Positions 9,701-18,879 of a DNA stretch of 64,000 nt are shown one piece after another (the stretch's first letter is position 1; each line of letters starts with the position of its first letter). Position numbers and translations under genes: made by a program. Location of the stretch: positions 36,208 through 100,207 of IMG/VR virus record IMGVR_UViG_3300027899_001695. One strand, given 5' to 3'. The DNA is from a virus. The notes under the pieces are model-generated. The model had not been told where the DNA came from. It did not search any database and worked only from the letters and a program-made list of their open reading frames with translations.

Positions 9701-10521
9701 CTAATGTACCTCCTCCACCTCCTCCAAAAGATAAAACTGCAGAACGAGATTCCGCTATTCGTTGGGAAATTGAAAGAGCCAAAGAAACTTCTAATGCAAG
9801 CGCAAAAGAATTTGCTCTTGAAGCGAGTCAAAAAGGTATAAGAGACCCAAAAGAAAAACAAAAATATATTGATGATGGAATGGACCAGGCTTTTAATAGA
9901 GAGCTTATGTATATTGGAAAGAAGTTTGGTGTAATTATTACGCCCTCTGCGCCTATAAAAACTAAACCTGAGAAACCGATAAAATCGCCTGAAGGTAAGA
10001 GACGTGAAAAGGACCCTACTAGACCTTGGGTAGAAGAGAATAAAAATAAAGTAACTTATAAGATAGAGGAACTTCCACAAACTGTTAAAGAACAAACAAA
10101 AGTTAAAGATAAAGCACGTATTAATGCTGGAATTAAACATCTTGAAGATAAAACAAAGAAGCTTACTGCTAAGAAAGTTGAAGCACCTGTTCCAGAAGAG
10201 GAGGTACCTGAGAAACCTAAAACTTGGCAAGAACGGCTAGCTACTATAAAGGCTGAACGAGCAAGTTCAGCACCTGCTTCTACCCATGTGGAAACGAAAA
10301 AGAAAGAGACTACTTCAGAAGTTGGAGTCACTAAACAACCTAAAACTTGGCAAGAACGGTTAGCTACTATAAAGGCTGAACGAGCAACGGCAACTCCTCC
10401 TATTCCCAAAGCTGAAAAAGGGCTGACATGGCAAGAAAGATTAGCTAATATAAAGGCTGAACGAGCAAAAAGTACTTCTAAGCAGACTTGGCAAGATAAG
10501 TTATCTACTATAGGGAATTAA
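6724..10521 (+). CDS. Giant charged virion-type protein with C-terminal repeats
   Basis: 1265 residues from ATG 6724, preceded by TTTTGGAGC; an upstream TTG in the same frame has no ribosome site. Highly charged, Lys/Glu-rich and mostly helical, with no transmembrane segment. The C-terminus holds a repeated unit TWQERLATIKAERA (three near-identical copies and one degenerate), and a related HRDWQDRLDRAI lies near residue 920. The N-terminus (TILLSRIEQIMRLGK) resembles the recurrent helix motif of neighbouring virion proteins. No catalytic motif was seen. Possibly an internal capsid or ejected protein; function unknown. Confidence 0.6.
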   Translation: MTERTILLSRIEQIMRLGKKKEPTVADYLSQFDMDRLIDTKNPANNDYRREFVNSFFKHLPIDRRPMLLLGRSGPQVLAYINTDSSLAKRHAPVMIRYEAAMERQLPLVSVKLFNDKFKDMSQVAANLQPFSETKANNVNKEAFINKWATRLISDLKAGEFAPDKFIGHGLDEQELANLPTKVKLVPGNKKGKAVRIPKEEREHRHLLPKVDKPLGSGKQPLTKYHPRGASVHNQKLWRAIHRALQTPEDIKKLSMEVVNATPSNQKFYSPYIDPETGQLKDRVPKDVDQQFHQDMRDLIEKKGQEFHDRYIISPEYVDDDGTVHPAHPEYNGKKGDKSNAGEWSKKTPADVKRAYSQAEGEITGHLETYKEDEKLKEDATIDSGEEPPVTPWYEQLGVKVQREGQVKNATGIWTDSKGKKYRLKGDEVYHHPKIGDIIVRNLNGMRTRIFAPGINRTFVNSKGIQDIIRMYFERNLPIPKDYKPYLIGYEDWKQLAVLREEIYQDDLKKAKTEKQRQKLTTAYEDWKKKFRGVSLKAREEDSKEWGNQDLESQLLRDNTDPKFDIKLREFQDLQHEGNSNEIQRKDFYDGFTPAQKDFFDQFKKNLTTKIKALKQKFDAEQDLNIPNPMDINFSPLDAGEARLPYMSNKDRLQSDSDREYQALKDKAAESIKNTPAFQEFHKWSALHGELASKGYKHVALDDAAEAAYDKALLDRTEAEEKAAEKKQKNRYKKYKEADENKKGAIGTTESSQGKSNPTLTKFEKRQLEWLKAKKDIARTAVKLEYHKAFAKILQEASPTKERRISHVDNLLSDDGTYTYDATVDSDGQITDIRNKKQLKPNQIKAFKEANSPSMYKRYNPASAAAYDKAYADRMKSMQTKDIKDIKSDRAKKVGIEPLSDNPDRGFGDPSPHRDWQDRLDRAITEAIKIGTETKDWTELNRLYDAFPNEKMHYRNTQDPRSKRSGAYAKRANLAFDKKKQEEAAANAAKAAANVPPPPPPKDKTAERDSAIRWEIERAKETSNASAKEFALEASQKGIRDPKEKQKYIDDGMDQAFNRELMYIGKKFGVIITPSAPIKTKPEKPIKSPEGKRREKDPTRPWVEENKNKVTYKIEELPQTVKEQTKVKDKARINAGIKHLEDKTKKLTAKKVEAPVPEEEVPEKPKTWQERLATIKAERASSAPASTHVETKKKETTSEVGVTKQPKTWQERLATIKAERATATPPIPKAEKGLTWQERLANIKAERAKSTSKQTWQDKLSTIGN
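10222..10513 (+). repeat. Four dispersed coding repeats (TWQERLATIKAERA)
   Basis: Units of about 43 bp start at 10222, 10345, 10426 and 10486 (the last shortened and diverged). Each begins ACTTGGCAAG or ACATGGCAAG and contains TATAAAGGCTGAACGAG in the first three. They are separated by 17-80 bp linkers of unrelated sequence. Confidence 0.85.
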
Positions 10522-10523
10522 TA

Positions 10524-12029
10524 ATGGAAGAAGTAATGTATACATATAAGTCTGGGGAAAATGAGGTAACTTTACAGGAACAAAATGGTAAATATACGGT
10601 TATTACGAATGGAAGTCCTGTACTATCTACTTCTGTGTTCCCAGATGCTTTAAATAAGTACTATCGTGATATTTCTACTATTTCTGATGCCCAGCAAAGT
10701 GGTCATGATATGGCTATGACCTTATTTGGTAATGAGGTAGTAAAAATAAATAGAGTTATTATTCCTCGACTGGCTCAATTGGGCCATTTAAAGGAGTCTA
10801 GGTATGTTAAAATGCTAACAAAGCAGTTAGAAGATGTTATGAAGTTTGTACCGCCAAGAGAGGCAGGGGCATGGATTCCGTCTCCAAATGATGGTGATAT
10901 GAATCAAGGCACAAATGAGATTAATTTACATCCTAGTAGAGAAAGCGGTTATAAAGTAAAGAAAGTTAAACTACGCCAAGCTGATACAGGTATGCAACCC
11001 TATAATGAGTTTAATGATTTACCGCATTCCGAAGTAGAGAGGCCCACTAAGATATCTAATACATATCAACAGAAGGTTAAAACTAGAGAACAAAGACCTA
11101 TTGAGGGAGATTACTTTGAACCCGCCTATTTAAGCAAGGAGTACCAATATAATACAGATTGGACTCCTGAAGAAGAAGCGTTTGCTAAGAAATATTATGA
11201 AGAAGAAAGCGGAGAAGGTAGCTGGGATAAGTTAGATGATTGGACTAAAGGAATTGAAATTGCTAGACCCACACACGAAAATATGACCAAAGATGACGTT
11301 ATAGGAACTTTAAGAGATAAATATGTTAAACCTGTTTCAAAAGATAAGGTATTAAATACAATACCTTATAAAAACTTACCTCCGCCTATTTTAAATATGC
11401 GTAAGTCTAGAGTAGCAAGAGATGATGCCTTTGATTTAGGCGAGAAGGTAGGTGTTGATTTTAATAAGGTAGGGTTTGATGATTGGATGGAAGGGTTAAA
11501 GATAGAGCATGAGCATAAAGATGTAGTGCATGATGACCATCTTATGATTGCTAAGATTGCGAATGCCCATCTTAAAGAAGACCCTAAGTATTACACAAAG
11601 CTTAAGAAATATGTAGAAAAGAGTTTAAGAAAAGAAGCAGAGAAGATGACAGAAGGCGAACAAGCACATCAGAATATGGGATTGGAGAATAAACAGCGTA
11701 ATGGCAGGCCTCAACCACCTATTAGTGGTGGAAAGATGGAGAAAGCCGCATTTTCTCCAGATGCCCCAAAGGTTGTAACTGGCGAGACACAGGAACCTAT
11801 TGAAATTCGTAAGGAGGGAATCGGTAGTTTTTCAATTGAAAATGCAGATTATAATCCTGAGATTGACAACAATGTAGGTCGTCCAAAGAAACTTGTTTTA
11901 CGCCAACAACTGGAGGACGGAGGCGATGTGGAAGAAAATAAAGGAGAGTTCTTTAAGAACTCAAAGGATTTTTATTCATTGAAGTCTTGGATTAGTTCAA
12001 TTATCGAGGAGAAACATGGCAGAGTATAA
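10524..12029 (+). CDS. Hypothetical virion-operon protein
   Basis: 501 residues, hydrophilic and helical with a His/Asp-rich patch near residues 325-345. It starts two bases after the previous stop; a second in-frame ATG lies four codons downstream. The extreme C-terminus (YSLKSWISSIIEEKHGRV) resembles the recurrent helix motif. No family recognised. Overlaps the next gene by 14 bases. Confidence 0.6.
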   Translation: MEEVMYTYKSGENEVTLQEQNGKYTVITNGSPVLSTSVFPDALNKYYRDISTISDAQQSGHDMAMTLFGNEVVKINRVIIPRLAQLGHLKESRYVKMLTKQLEDVMKFVPPREAGAWIPSPNDGDMNQGTNEINLHPSRESGYKVKKVKLRQADTGMQPYNEFNDLPHSEVERPTKISNTYQQKVKTREQRPIEGDYFEPAYLSKEYQYNTDWTPEEEAFAKKYYEEESGEGSWDKLDDWTKGIEIARPTHENMTKDDVIGTLRDKYVKPVSKDKVLNTIPYKNLPPPILNMRKSRVARDDAFDLGEKVGVDFNKVGFDDWMEGLKIEHEHKDVVHDDHLMIAKIANAHLKEDPKYYTKLKKYVEKSLRKEAEKMTEGEQAHQNMGLENKQRNGRPQPPISGGKMEKAAFSPDAPKVVTGETQEPIEIRKEGIGSFSIENADYNPEIDNNVGRPKKLVLRQQLEDGGDVEENKGEFFKNSKDFYSLKSWISSIIEEKHGRV

Positions 12030-15000
12030 GTGGCAAAGAAGAGAAAGGAAACAAAAAAAGAATAGAGAACGTATGCCTAAACATGGTAAGGCACAGGCAC
12101 AAATTTATTCTGATAGCTTAGAAAAGCGGGAAAAGGAGAAGAATAAATTGCTTGGTAGGATTGATAAAATGCTTATGAAGCAAACTCCTCTTGAAGACAC
12201 TATGGGTAAGAATCTTCAAACTATAAAACCGCAACAGTTAGCAAAAGTAACTAATACAACTATACCTCAAGCAGGACAACAGATTAAACAGCAACAAACC
12301 CAGAATAGGCAGGTAGGACAAAATGCTCCTCAGCAACCACCCGCACAGAGAAACATATCCTTTGGCCCTAATGGAGCAGACTTATTACCAAATGAGATAA
12401 AACAACGTCTGGATAAGTTTAATAGTCAGGACCAACTTATGCAGATAAATGAGACTGTAAATCTTAATGCTAAGAATCCGCAAGATTATGAGATGGCCAA
12501 GTATCTAGCACGGTCTGGTAGTCCAAAGGTGCAAACAATGGCATTGAATAAGCTATCAGCACAGGATTTAGATACAATGATACAACCAACGAGTCCTAAT
12601 ACAGATGCCGTAGCGATACTTGCTCAAAAGACTCAAAATCCTAGCTATATGCGTAGTATGACAAAACATACTTCTCCCCAAGTACGAATGAATCTGTTAA
12701 AGAATCCGAATATAACTGACTTGACGATGAGTGAGATGTATGATGATAATGATGACCAGATACGGAATCGGATTGTAGGACAATCAACTAATCAAGAGCT
12801 ATTACATTTATTCATTAGTGATAAGAATCCACAAATACGTGCTAGATTAGTAGATAAACTTGACCACGATGGTCTAAAGATTTTACTTACAGACTCAGAC
12901 CCTCATGTACAAGCAATGGCTAAAAAGAAGCTACAAGGTCGTTTTAGTAAAATGGAAAAGTCTGGCAACTTCCAGAAACCTAAACGCCCAATTTTTATTC
13001 AACAAGAGACAGATAGACTTGATAATAATCAGACGACCAGTATCTCTCCTGAGAGACTACCACACTTTAGTCATTTAGGAGATGTAGGTAGTAATTCTGT
13101 TAATGGTAAGACTTATAATACTCCTTCCTTTAGCAACAAGTCTCTTATATTAAAAGAGATTACTCATTTTATAAAAAAAGCGGAAGGAGAGATAGAACAT
13201 AGGATGCTCAAACCTGAAGATATACAGGCTTGGATTGAGGACCAGATTAAAAGTGCTAAAGAAGAATATCCAGATATAGATATAAATGATATTAATAGTA
13301 AGAATCTGTCTCCTTTACATTCTCGTGTTATCAAACCTATTATATATGCAAAACAATTACTTGTAGATTACCCAGAGTTAAATGCAAAAGATAGAGCAAA
13401 TATAACAGGCACCTTCAAAAATGGTAAATTAGAAGCGGTTCATTCAATAAGAGAAAGTGGTCCTTTTGGTTCTCATCTAAATGTGGTACTTTCTCATATT
13501 AAAAATGCTAATCCAAATAACCCAAATGCTTCTAAAGGTATGGGTAAGGCTGCTGCACGTAGAGCCATTGAAATTAGCCGTAATGGTGGAAAAACTTTAA
13601 CAATTAGTCCAGATACGAATGCTGCAGAATGGTGGCGTAAAAATGTAAAAGACCCTACGAATGGGATGATTACAATTAAACCTGCTGAATATGAGGGGGT
13701 GTTATCACGAATGGACACTCCTAAGATTGAAAATGAAATGGATGAAGAGTTTACATCCTATGCAGAACCTTTGAGAAAAGATAAGATAATGAAAGCTGAC
13801 AAGCAGAAGACTTTCCCAATAGAGGGGGAACAGTTACCATTGCCAGATGTAGGACATGAGTATGATAAAGAAGCTACACAGTTTCCTGTAAGATTGCCTA
13901 CTAAAGCAAATTCGTATCATAATGCATTTGGTAGATACTATCAAGGTCCAGATGGGGGAAAAAGACGTCTTGTTCCTTTAGATGAGTTAATAGATGCGCC
14001 AAAAACACATATGGCTACGAATTTAGGTATGACTGAAAGTGGACGATGGTATAGACATAGATTTCCTGATACAATGCAAGATGAAGCTGAACAACATGAA
14101 TCGAATAGAGAGTATGATAGAGAAGAGGAAAGACGTAGACTTCAACAAGAGACAGATGATGATGAAAGAGAAAGAGAATATGGTTATGATTCTGATAGAG
14201 ATGATGATGAAGATATAACAGGAGATGAGGATTATAGTAGTAGTGCAAATCTACCAGAAACAGAACTACCAAATGGGGCTATTAAACGAGGTGACCATGT
14301 GTTCCATAAAGCTAGAAATATACAGATAAATGATGAGGAGAATGAGAAGTTTTTAAGACAGGCCTCACAGGAATGGTCTCGTTATTCTAATTACAATCCT
14401 TCAACAAGTGGTAAATATGGAGGTAGAGGGGGTCGAGGTGCTGCTAGTGTGAGCATGCTACAGGGGGTTCTCGGTTCTTATTTTAGAGATGTACGTGCAA
14501 AAGAAGAGGACCCTAGTTATGAACCTTGGAATAAGTATATGTTTGTAACCTCTAAAAGAGGCACAAAGAAAAAGTTAGAAGGGGCGACTCGATATCAGAT
14601 GGGAGATGGTAATATACATATTGAATATTTAGCGTCTTCTCCACGAAATGAGAAAGGTATGCCTAATAGATTAAATGGAACTGGTAAAAGAATAATCTAT
14701 AAACTTGCTAAGATGTTAGATAAGCAATCTAAAGTTCCTGGTGGGAATCAACTGCCTTATATACATCTAACCTATCTTCCAGATGCTGTTCCTTTTTATG
14801 AAAGGATAGGTTTTAAACATGATGGGTATGGTCTTACTTTAGATACTCAGGGCATTCGTAACTTGCTTAAAAATGTGCGTAAAGATGACAAATCAGGTAG
14901 TCCTTTCTTTAGAAAGGATGCCGATGATTGGGATAATGGATGGGATGACCCTGATGATTATGCAGAAGACGAAGTTGTTAATAAAGCTGTAGGGATGGTT

Positions 15001-15141
15001 GGTGATGTATCCACTCCTACGTTCAATGGTTCTGCAGGACAGAACTATAAGAAGAAGATTGGTAGTGCTTTGCATTTCAAGGCAAGGGGAGTAGAAGGAG
15101 TCTTTGATGTAATGAAGTCTGTTAAATTTGAGGATGTATAA
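12016..15141 (+). CDS. Large virion-type protein with HEAT/LRV-like repeats and GNAT-like domains
   Basis: 1041 residues. A Gln-rich basic N-terminus precedes repeats at about 150-310 (SGSPKVQTMALNKLS, KNPQIRARLVDKL, DSDPHVQAMAKKKL), like leucine-rich-repeat-variant or HEAT units. A first degenerate acetyltransferase-like segment (GKAAARRAIEISRNGG) lies near 500-560. A clearer GNAT domain covers about 860-985, with a beta strand IHIEYLASSP, a GTGKRIIYKLAKML acetyl-CoA loop and helix, and the terminal PFYERIGFKHDG motif. GNAT enzymes transfer acetyl groups from acetyl-CoA; the substrate here is unknown. RBS GAGGAG before ATG 12016. The fusion architecture is unusual. Confidence 0.62.
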   Translation: MAEYKWQRRERKQKKNRERMPKHGKAQAQIYSDSLEKREKEKNKLLGRIDKMLMKQTPLEDTMGKNLQTIKPQQLAKVTNTTIPQAGQQIKQQQTQNRQVGQNAPQQPPAQRNISFGPNGADLLPNEIKQRLDKFNSQDQLMQINETVNLNAKNPQDYEMAKYLARSGSPKVQTMALNKLSAQDLDTMIQPTSPNTDAVAILAQKTQNPSYMRSMTKHTSPQVRMNLLKNPNITDLTMSEMYDDNDDQIRNRIVGQSTNQELLHLFISDKNPQIRARLVDKLDHDGLKILLTDSDPHVQAMAKKKLQGRFSKMEKSGNFQKPKRPIFIQQETDRLDNNQTTSISPERLPHFSHLGDVGSNSVNGKTYNTPSFSNKSLILKEITHFIKKAEGEIEHRMLKPEDIQAWIEDQIKSAKEEYPDIDINDINSKNLSPLHSRVIKPIIYAKQLLVDYPELNAKDRANITGTFKNGKLEAVHSIRESGPFGSHLNVVLSHIKNANPNNPNASKGMGKAAARRAIEISRNGGKTLTISPDTNAAEWWRKNVKDPTNGMITIKPAEYEGVLSRMDTPKIENEMDEEFTSYAEPLRKDKIMKADKQKTFPIEGEQLPLPDVGHEYDKEATQFPVRLPTKANSYHNAFGRYYQGPDGGKRRLVPLDELIDAPKTHMATNLGMTESGRWYRHRFPDTMQDEAEQHESNREYDREEERRRLQQETDDDEREREYGYDSDRDDDEDITGDEDYSSSANLPETELPNGAIKRGDHVFHKARNIQINDEENEKFLRQASQEWSRYSNYNPSTSGKYGGRGGRGAASVSMLQGVLGSYFRDVRAKEEDPSYEPWNKYMFVTSKRGTKKKLEGATRYQMGDGNIHIEYLASSPRNEKGMPNRLNGTGKRIIYKLAKMLDKQSKVPGGNQLPYIHLTYLPDAVPFYERIGFKHDGYGLTLDTQGIRNLLKNVRKDDKSGSPFFRKDADDWDNGWDDPDDYAEDEVVNKAVGMVGDVSTPTFNGSAGQNYKKKIGSALHFKARGVEGVFDVMKSVKFEDV

Positions 15142-15812
15142 TGGATAGTAGAAATAAGATATTAGAAGATTTATATTTTCTTCTTGTTAAAGCAGAAGAT
15201 GCGGAAGAAATGATTGAAGAAGAGGCAAAGCCTGTTAAACCAAAGACAGAAATGCAACATCATATTCTTGATAGAGTAAAACATTTTAGTAAGGAGATGG
15301 ATAGAATTCTAAAAGAAGAACAGAACATACAGAGTTTCTTACAGGGTTACTCACGATTAGCTTTGTTGTCTAAGTCGTATACTACTGATGAGGTAGGCGA
15401 CTTATATGAAACAGCTAAGAGAGTTAATCTCTTTAAAGAGTTTAATATTGCCGAACCTATGGAACAAACAAGGCTTGATAAGGTAATCTTTATAGATAAC
15501 ATTGCTCATCATTTACATCAGTTCAAGGAACCTAATGGTGCAGCGGTGTATAAGCAATTAGATAAACTTGCAGATATATCAAAATCTGCGGGAGAAAAAG
15601 AAAGAGATGATAGGTTACTTATTCTTGATAATCCTATGAATTTAAGAAAATTAGCCAAGATGAATAATCTTGAGATAATACAGAAAGGAGCCATGCTTGA
15701 TAGAGGGAGTTCTTTCTGGAGACTATTTGAGAAAGGTCTAAAAGTAGGTGTAGAAAGAATGTCGGATACAGAATTAGTAATTCTTAGAGAATGGTTGTAT
15801 TCGAAAGTTTAA
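15141..15812 (+). CDS. Hypothetical helical protein
   Basis: 223 residues, ATG overlaps the previous stop (TAATG). The N-terminus ILEDLYFLLVKAEDAEEM fits the recurrent helix-plus-KAE motif of this phage's virion proteins. The rest is helical and charged. No family recognised. Confidence 0.58.
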   Translation: MDSRNKILEDLYFLLVKAEDAEEMIEEEAKPVKPKTEMQHHILDRVKHFSKEMDRILKEEQNIQSFLQGYSRLALLSKSYTTDEVGDLYETAKRVNLFKEFNIAEPMEQTRLDKVIFIDNIAHHLHQFKEPNGAAVYKQLDKLADISKSAGEKERDDRLLILDNPMNLRKLAKMNNLEIIQKGAMLDRGSSFWRLFEKGLKVGVERMSDTELVILREWLYSKV

Positions 15813-15836
15813 TAGTTGAATGTAACGTGGTAAAAT
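15801..15836 (+). promoter_or_regulatory. Candidate extended -10 promoter
   Basis: Extended -10 GTGGTAAAAT (hexamer 15831-15836) followed by TAAG, with an upstream TTCGAAAG as at the other structural promoters but no well-spaced -35. It precedes the gene at 15866, which has its own AGGGAGG ribosome site after a 50-base gap. Confidence 0.35.
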
Positions 15837-15865
15837 TAAGTTAGTAATTAGGGAGGTACAGTAAT

Positions 15866-16642
15866 ATGTCACAAAGTGTATGGGATTCTGATTTTGGTGC
15901 TGTGTTTAAGCAAAGGTATGATATTCTTAAAGGAATAGATATAAAAAAAGGTGTCATGGGTGCTGTAGGTGGTGCAGTAGGCCATATGGTTGACCCAACT
16001 GGTGTAGTTGGTCCTGCGATTGGTGGTGGTCTTGGTGCAGAGTTGGATAAATCGGAGAAAATGGAGAAAGAAAAGATAGATAAGACAGGTTATATGGATA
16101 ATGAGTATAATAGATTAAATCCTATTGGTGGAGATAAACCTACTGCGACAGGGTATGAGCATGGTGATTCTCTACCGCCTAATCGGCCTCAACCATATAA
16201 TAGCCCACGTAGAAAACAAGATGTAAATGATGAAGATTTAGGTGATTTAAGAGTAGAGAATATGAATAAATCGCTTTATAAAGCTATTCGTTCTGTTGAT
16301 AGGGTTCTTAAAGAACTTAGAGTCGTAGATACAGGTCTTAAAGGAGAACGGGTAGGAGAGATACGCCACGACTCCAATCCTAAAGGTAGTTCTGGTGGAG
16401 GTACAACTGCTCCTAGACCCAAAGAAAGAAAATTGCCGATAAAGAAAGAAGAAGAGTTTGCTATGAGTATGAATAAGTCACTTAATAAGTCTATTAAGTC
16501 TGTTACTAAGATGCTTCATAAGCTTGATTCTTGTGGTGGTTCTACTGCTGGTTTAAATATTAAAAATGTTAAGGCAAAGAAGGATGGTGGAGGCGTATAT
16601 CCTTCAAAAACTCCTCCGAAGCCTAAAACAAGGAAGGCATAA
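15866..16642 (+). CDS. Virion-type protein with glycine zipper and two NKSL motifs
   Basis: 258 residues. Residues 29-57 form a glycine zipper (GVMGAVGGAVGHMVDPTG, then GPAIGGGLGAEL). Two copies of the recurrent motif follow: MNKSLYKAIRSVDRVLKEL and MNKSLNKSIKSVTKMLHKLD. Linkers are Pro/Arg/Lys-rich. This is the clearest carrier of the repeated helix motif, with two copies in one chain. Function unknown; possibly an internal head or pilot protein. Confidence 0.6.
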   Translation: MSQSVWDSDFGAVFKQRYDILKGIDIKKGVMGAVGGAVGHMVDPTGVVGPAIGGGLGAELDKSEKMEKEKIDKTGYMDNEYNRLNPIGGDKPTATGYEHGDSLPPNRPQPYNSPRRKQDVNDEDLGDLRVENMNKSLYKAIRSVDRVLKELRVVDTGLKGERVGEIRHDSNPKGSSGGGTTAPRPKERKLPIKKEEEFAMSMNKSLNKSIKSVTKMLHKLDSCGGSTAGLNIKNVKAKKDGGGVYPSKTPPKPKTRKA

Positions 16643-16643
16643 C

Positions 16644-17123
16644 ATGACTGCATGGTATAAAGAACCTAAGTATAACGGTGCTGGTATTATAGAGCAAATA
16701 GACTTAAAGAAAGCTATACCTGCTTTAGCTATGGCTGCCGCTCCTGTAGTTGCTGAAGCTGCAAAACCAGTTGCTCAAAATCTTGGGCAAAGAGCTTCAA
16801 AGCATATAGACAAAAAAGGCATTAATGTTCCTATAACAGGAGTTCCTATTGGACCTAGATTAAAAATTGGCGGGGATAAGAAAATGGAAAAAGAGCTTCC
16901 TACAGATGCTATGACGATGACTAATAAATCCTTAGTCAAATCAATTGACACCTTCCTAATGAGAAAGGGCATTCTTCAGAAGACTGCCAATAAGTCAGGG
17001 ATGGCTCTTGGTTCGTATCAAAAATTGGGCGACCCAGTAAAGAGAATGGTAAACAATAGTGCCACCATTCAATCTCCAGATGTGTGGAGTGCTGGAAAGA
17101 AAACAACTAAAACAAAGGAATAA
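16644..17123 (+). CDS. Virion-type protein with Ala-rich helix and NKSL motif
   Basis: 160 residues from ATG 16644; a longer upstream frame overlaps the preceding gene and lacks a ribosome site. An Ala-rich segment (IPALAMAAAPVVAEAA) could be membrane-interacting. TNKSLVKSIDTFLMRKG at about residue 93 is another copy of the recurrent motif. No family recognised. Confidence 0.57.
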   Translation: MTAWYKEPKYNGAGIIEQIDLKKAIPALAMAAAPVVAEAAKPVAQNLGQRASKHIDKKGINVPITGVPIGPRLKIGGDKKMEKELPTDAMTMTNKSLVKSIDTFLMRKGILQKTANKSGMALGSYQKLGDPVKRMVNNSATIQSPDVWSAGKKTTKTKE

Positions 17124-17125
17124 GA

Positions 17126-18568
17126 ATGACTGACTTAGATAGCATACGGTATAGGTTAGAATTACTATTAACCAAAGCTACACCTATGTCTGAATATGAT
17201 AGGATGATAAATGAACCAGACTTTGGTGCAGATATTGGTGGTATTCCTAACTTTTCTTCTTCTTCCGCAAAATCTAGAAAACCCAAAGCTCCTAAAATTC
17301 CAGTAGCGGAAGAGGGTGAAGTACAGCCGTATGTGTCTAATAGACAAAAGAAAGCAGAGAAGAGACGAAAAAGACAAGCAAAATTAGACGCATTATTTGG
17401 TCAGTTTGTTGACCAAGAACAACAAGGGCTTCCTCCTAATCCTAAATTAAAAGGTCAAATAGACAAATATCTTAGAAGAATGTTTAAGGTGGATGACTTA
17501 GATAAGGAATTAGCAGGAATGTCTCCTGAGGACCCTAATTATGCATCTACTCAAGATAAGAGAGACATGGCTCATAAGTTATGTGCAATTCGTGTTAATG
17601 CGGAGAAAGCAAAAGCCAGAACAAGTATGGGGCATAAAATGGAGAAAGCTTTATGGGGGGGAGACCCAAATGCTGTTCCAGAAGAACACCCCAATCAAGC
17701 TAAACAAAGCCAACTTAACTTCTTTCCACAACATGAAAAAGCACCGCCTGTTAGACCCCAGTCAACAAAAGAAGGCCGAAGAGTATCAAGACGCCCTTTA
17801 CGGAACTCGTTAATAAAGAGCATATTTAATTTTGGTAACATGCTTGAAAAAGCAGAAGGACCAAGAGACTATTCACAACCTGTCGATAGTGCTGAGGCAT
17901 TTAAATATCGCAGGAATGTCCCCTCTGAACGAAGGGCTAATTACGAAGTTCTTAGAGAACAGGGTTTTACACCAGAAGAAGCTACTCGCTTAAAGGATTG
18001 GAAACCTGGGCCTTTAAGGACTATCATCCAGAACAAAGATAAACCCAATAGGGGGTTAGACCCTGAATGGATTGATGACCCACAACAGAAAATGGATAAA
18101 GAGTTTGAGTTACTGGATGATTATAAAAATGCGGGAATAAAGAAAATTCCAGGAATGGAACCAATTGATGCAAATGAAGCACAAAGACTAAATCAGTATT
18201 ACCAACAAGTAGGTAAACCACTTATTCATGTACCTACACCAGAAGAATTTCAATCTCAAATGTTACAATACAAAGAAATGAAGAGAGAGGGTAAAGCACC
18301 CCCTATGTTTAACAAGGCATTAGCATATTTATTTGATTTAGATATCTCTAAAGCAGGAAATGCTATTAAGGAACTTGAAGACTTTATTAGAGAGTATGAA
18401 GCTACAATTAAATCAAGACCAAAGAACTGGTCACCAAAGGATATAGCTTCGCATACTCGTATGTTAAACAATGCTAAACAGCACTTAGAGGGCTACTATA
18501 AAAATAAACTTGTAGCTCCTGAAGCTCCTAAAATGCCCTTACAACAACAGTTACCTTTGGAGTATTAA
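17126..18568 (+). CDS. Hypothetical virion-type protein with recurrent helix motifs
   Basis: 480 residues, Lys/Pro/Gln-rich. The recurrent motif appears at the N-terminus (IRYRLELLLTKATPM), near residue 226 (RNSLIKSIFNFGNMLEKAEG) and near residue 393 (NKALAYLFDLDISKAG). No enzymatic motif seen. It starts three bases after the previous stop. Several copies of the tag-like motif in one chain suggest a structural or processed protein. Confidence 0.58.
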   Translation: MTDLDSIRYRLELLLTKATPMSEYDRMINEPDFGADIGGIPNFSSSSAKSRKPKAPKIPVAEEGEVQPYVSNRQKKAEKRRKRQAKLDALFGQFVDQEQQGLPPNPKLKGQIDKYLRRMFKVDDLDKELAGMSPEDPNYASTQDKRDMAHKLCAIRVNAEKAKARTSMGHKMEKALWGGDPNAVPEEHPNQAKQSQLNFFPQHEKAPPVRPQSTKEGRRVSRRPLRNSLIKSIFNFGNMLEKAEGPRDYSQPVDSAEAFKYRRNVPSERRANYEVLREQGFTPEEATRLKDWKPGPLRTIIQNKDKPNRGLDPEWIDDPQQKMDKEFELLDDYKNAGIKKIPGMEPIDANEAQRLNQYYQQVGKPLIHVPTPEEFQSQMLQYKEMKREGKAPPMFNKALAYLFDLDISKAGNAIKELEDFIREYEATIKSRPKNWSPKDIASHTRMLNNAKQHLEGYYKNKLVAPEAPKMPLQQQLPLEY

Positions 18569-18597
18569 TATGGAAGAAAGACTGATAGGAGAATGTT

Positions 18598-18876
18598 ATG
18601 AGCCTCCAGACGTTATTGAAGTTGCCAAAGAGAGCAACGCAGAAAAGATACGACACAATAAAGTATATAACGATTGCATTTGGAGCAGTCAGTACAGTTA
18701 TGGACATGTATATAGCGTTCCTGTTCGGAGCAGAGAACTATGTATTGGCATTCACCCTGCTAGGGGTGTCGATTATTCTGACTCTGATTGATAGTGTCCT
18801 ATGGGTCTGGGTCTTGGAACAGATGGGAAGGAAAAAAGTGGAGCATGGAAAAAGAAATGGAAAGAGGAAGGAATAG
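18598..18876 (+). CDS. Two-helix membrane protein (holin candidate)
   Basis: 92 residues, ATG 18598 with TAGGAGA upstream. A basic N-terminus is followed by two hydrophobic helices (roughly residues 24-46 and 49-73), then a Lys-rich tail. Size and topology fit a class II holin, which would permeabilise the inner membrane, but no endolysin was found nearby, so the role is a guess. Confidence 0.55.
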   Translation: MSLQTLLKLPKRATQKRYDTIKYITIAFGAVSTVMDMYIAFLFGAENYVLAFTLLGVSIILTLIDSVLWVWVLEQMGRKKVEHGKRNGKRKE

Positions 18877-18879
18877 AAT

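Noticed and set aside
9550-10230. Minus-strand frame of 226 codons
   Set aside because: Antisense of the Lys-rich giant protein; Phe/Ser/Arg-rich shadow composition and no ribosome site.
18570-18791. 73-codon frame starting right after the 480-residue gene
   Set aside because: Overlaps the membrane protein at 18598, which has a proper ribosome site and transmembrane pattern; the alternative frame has no protein-like features.
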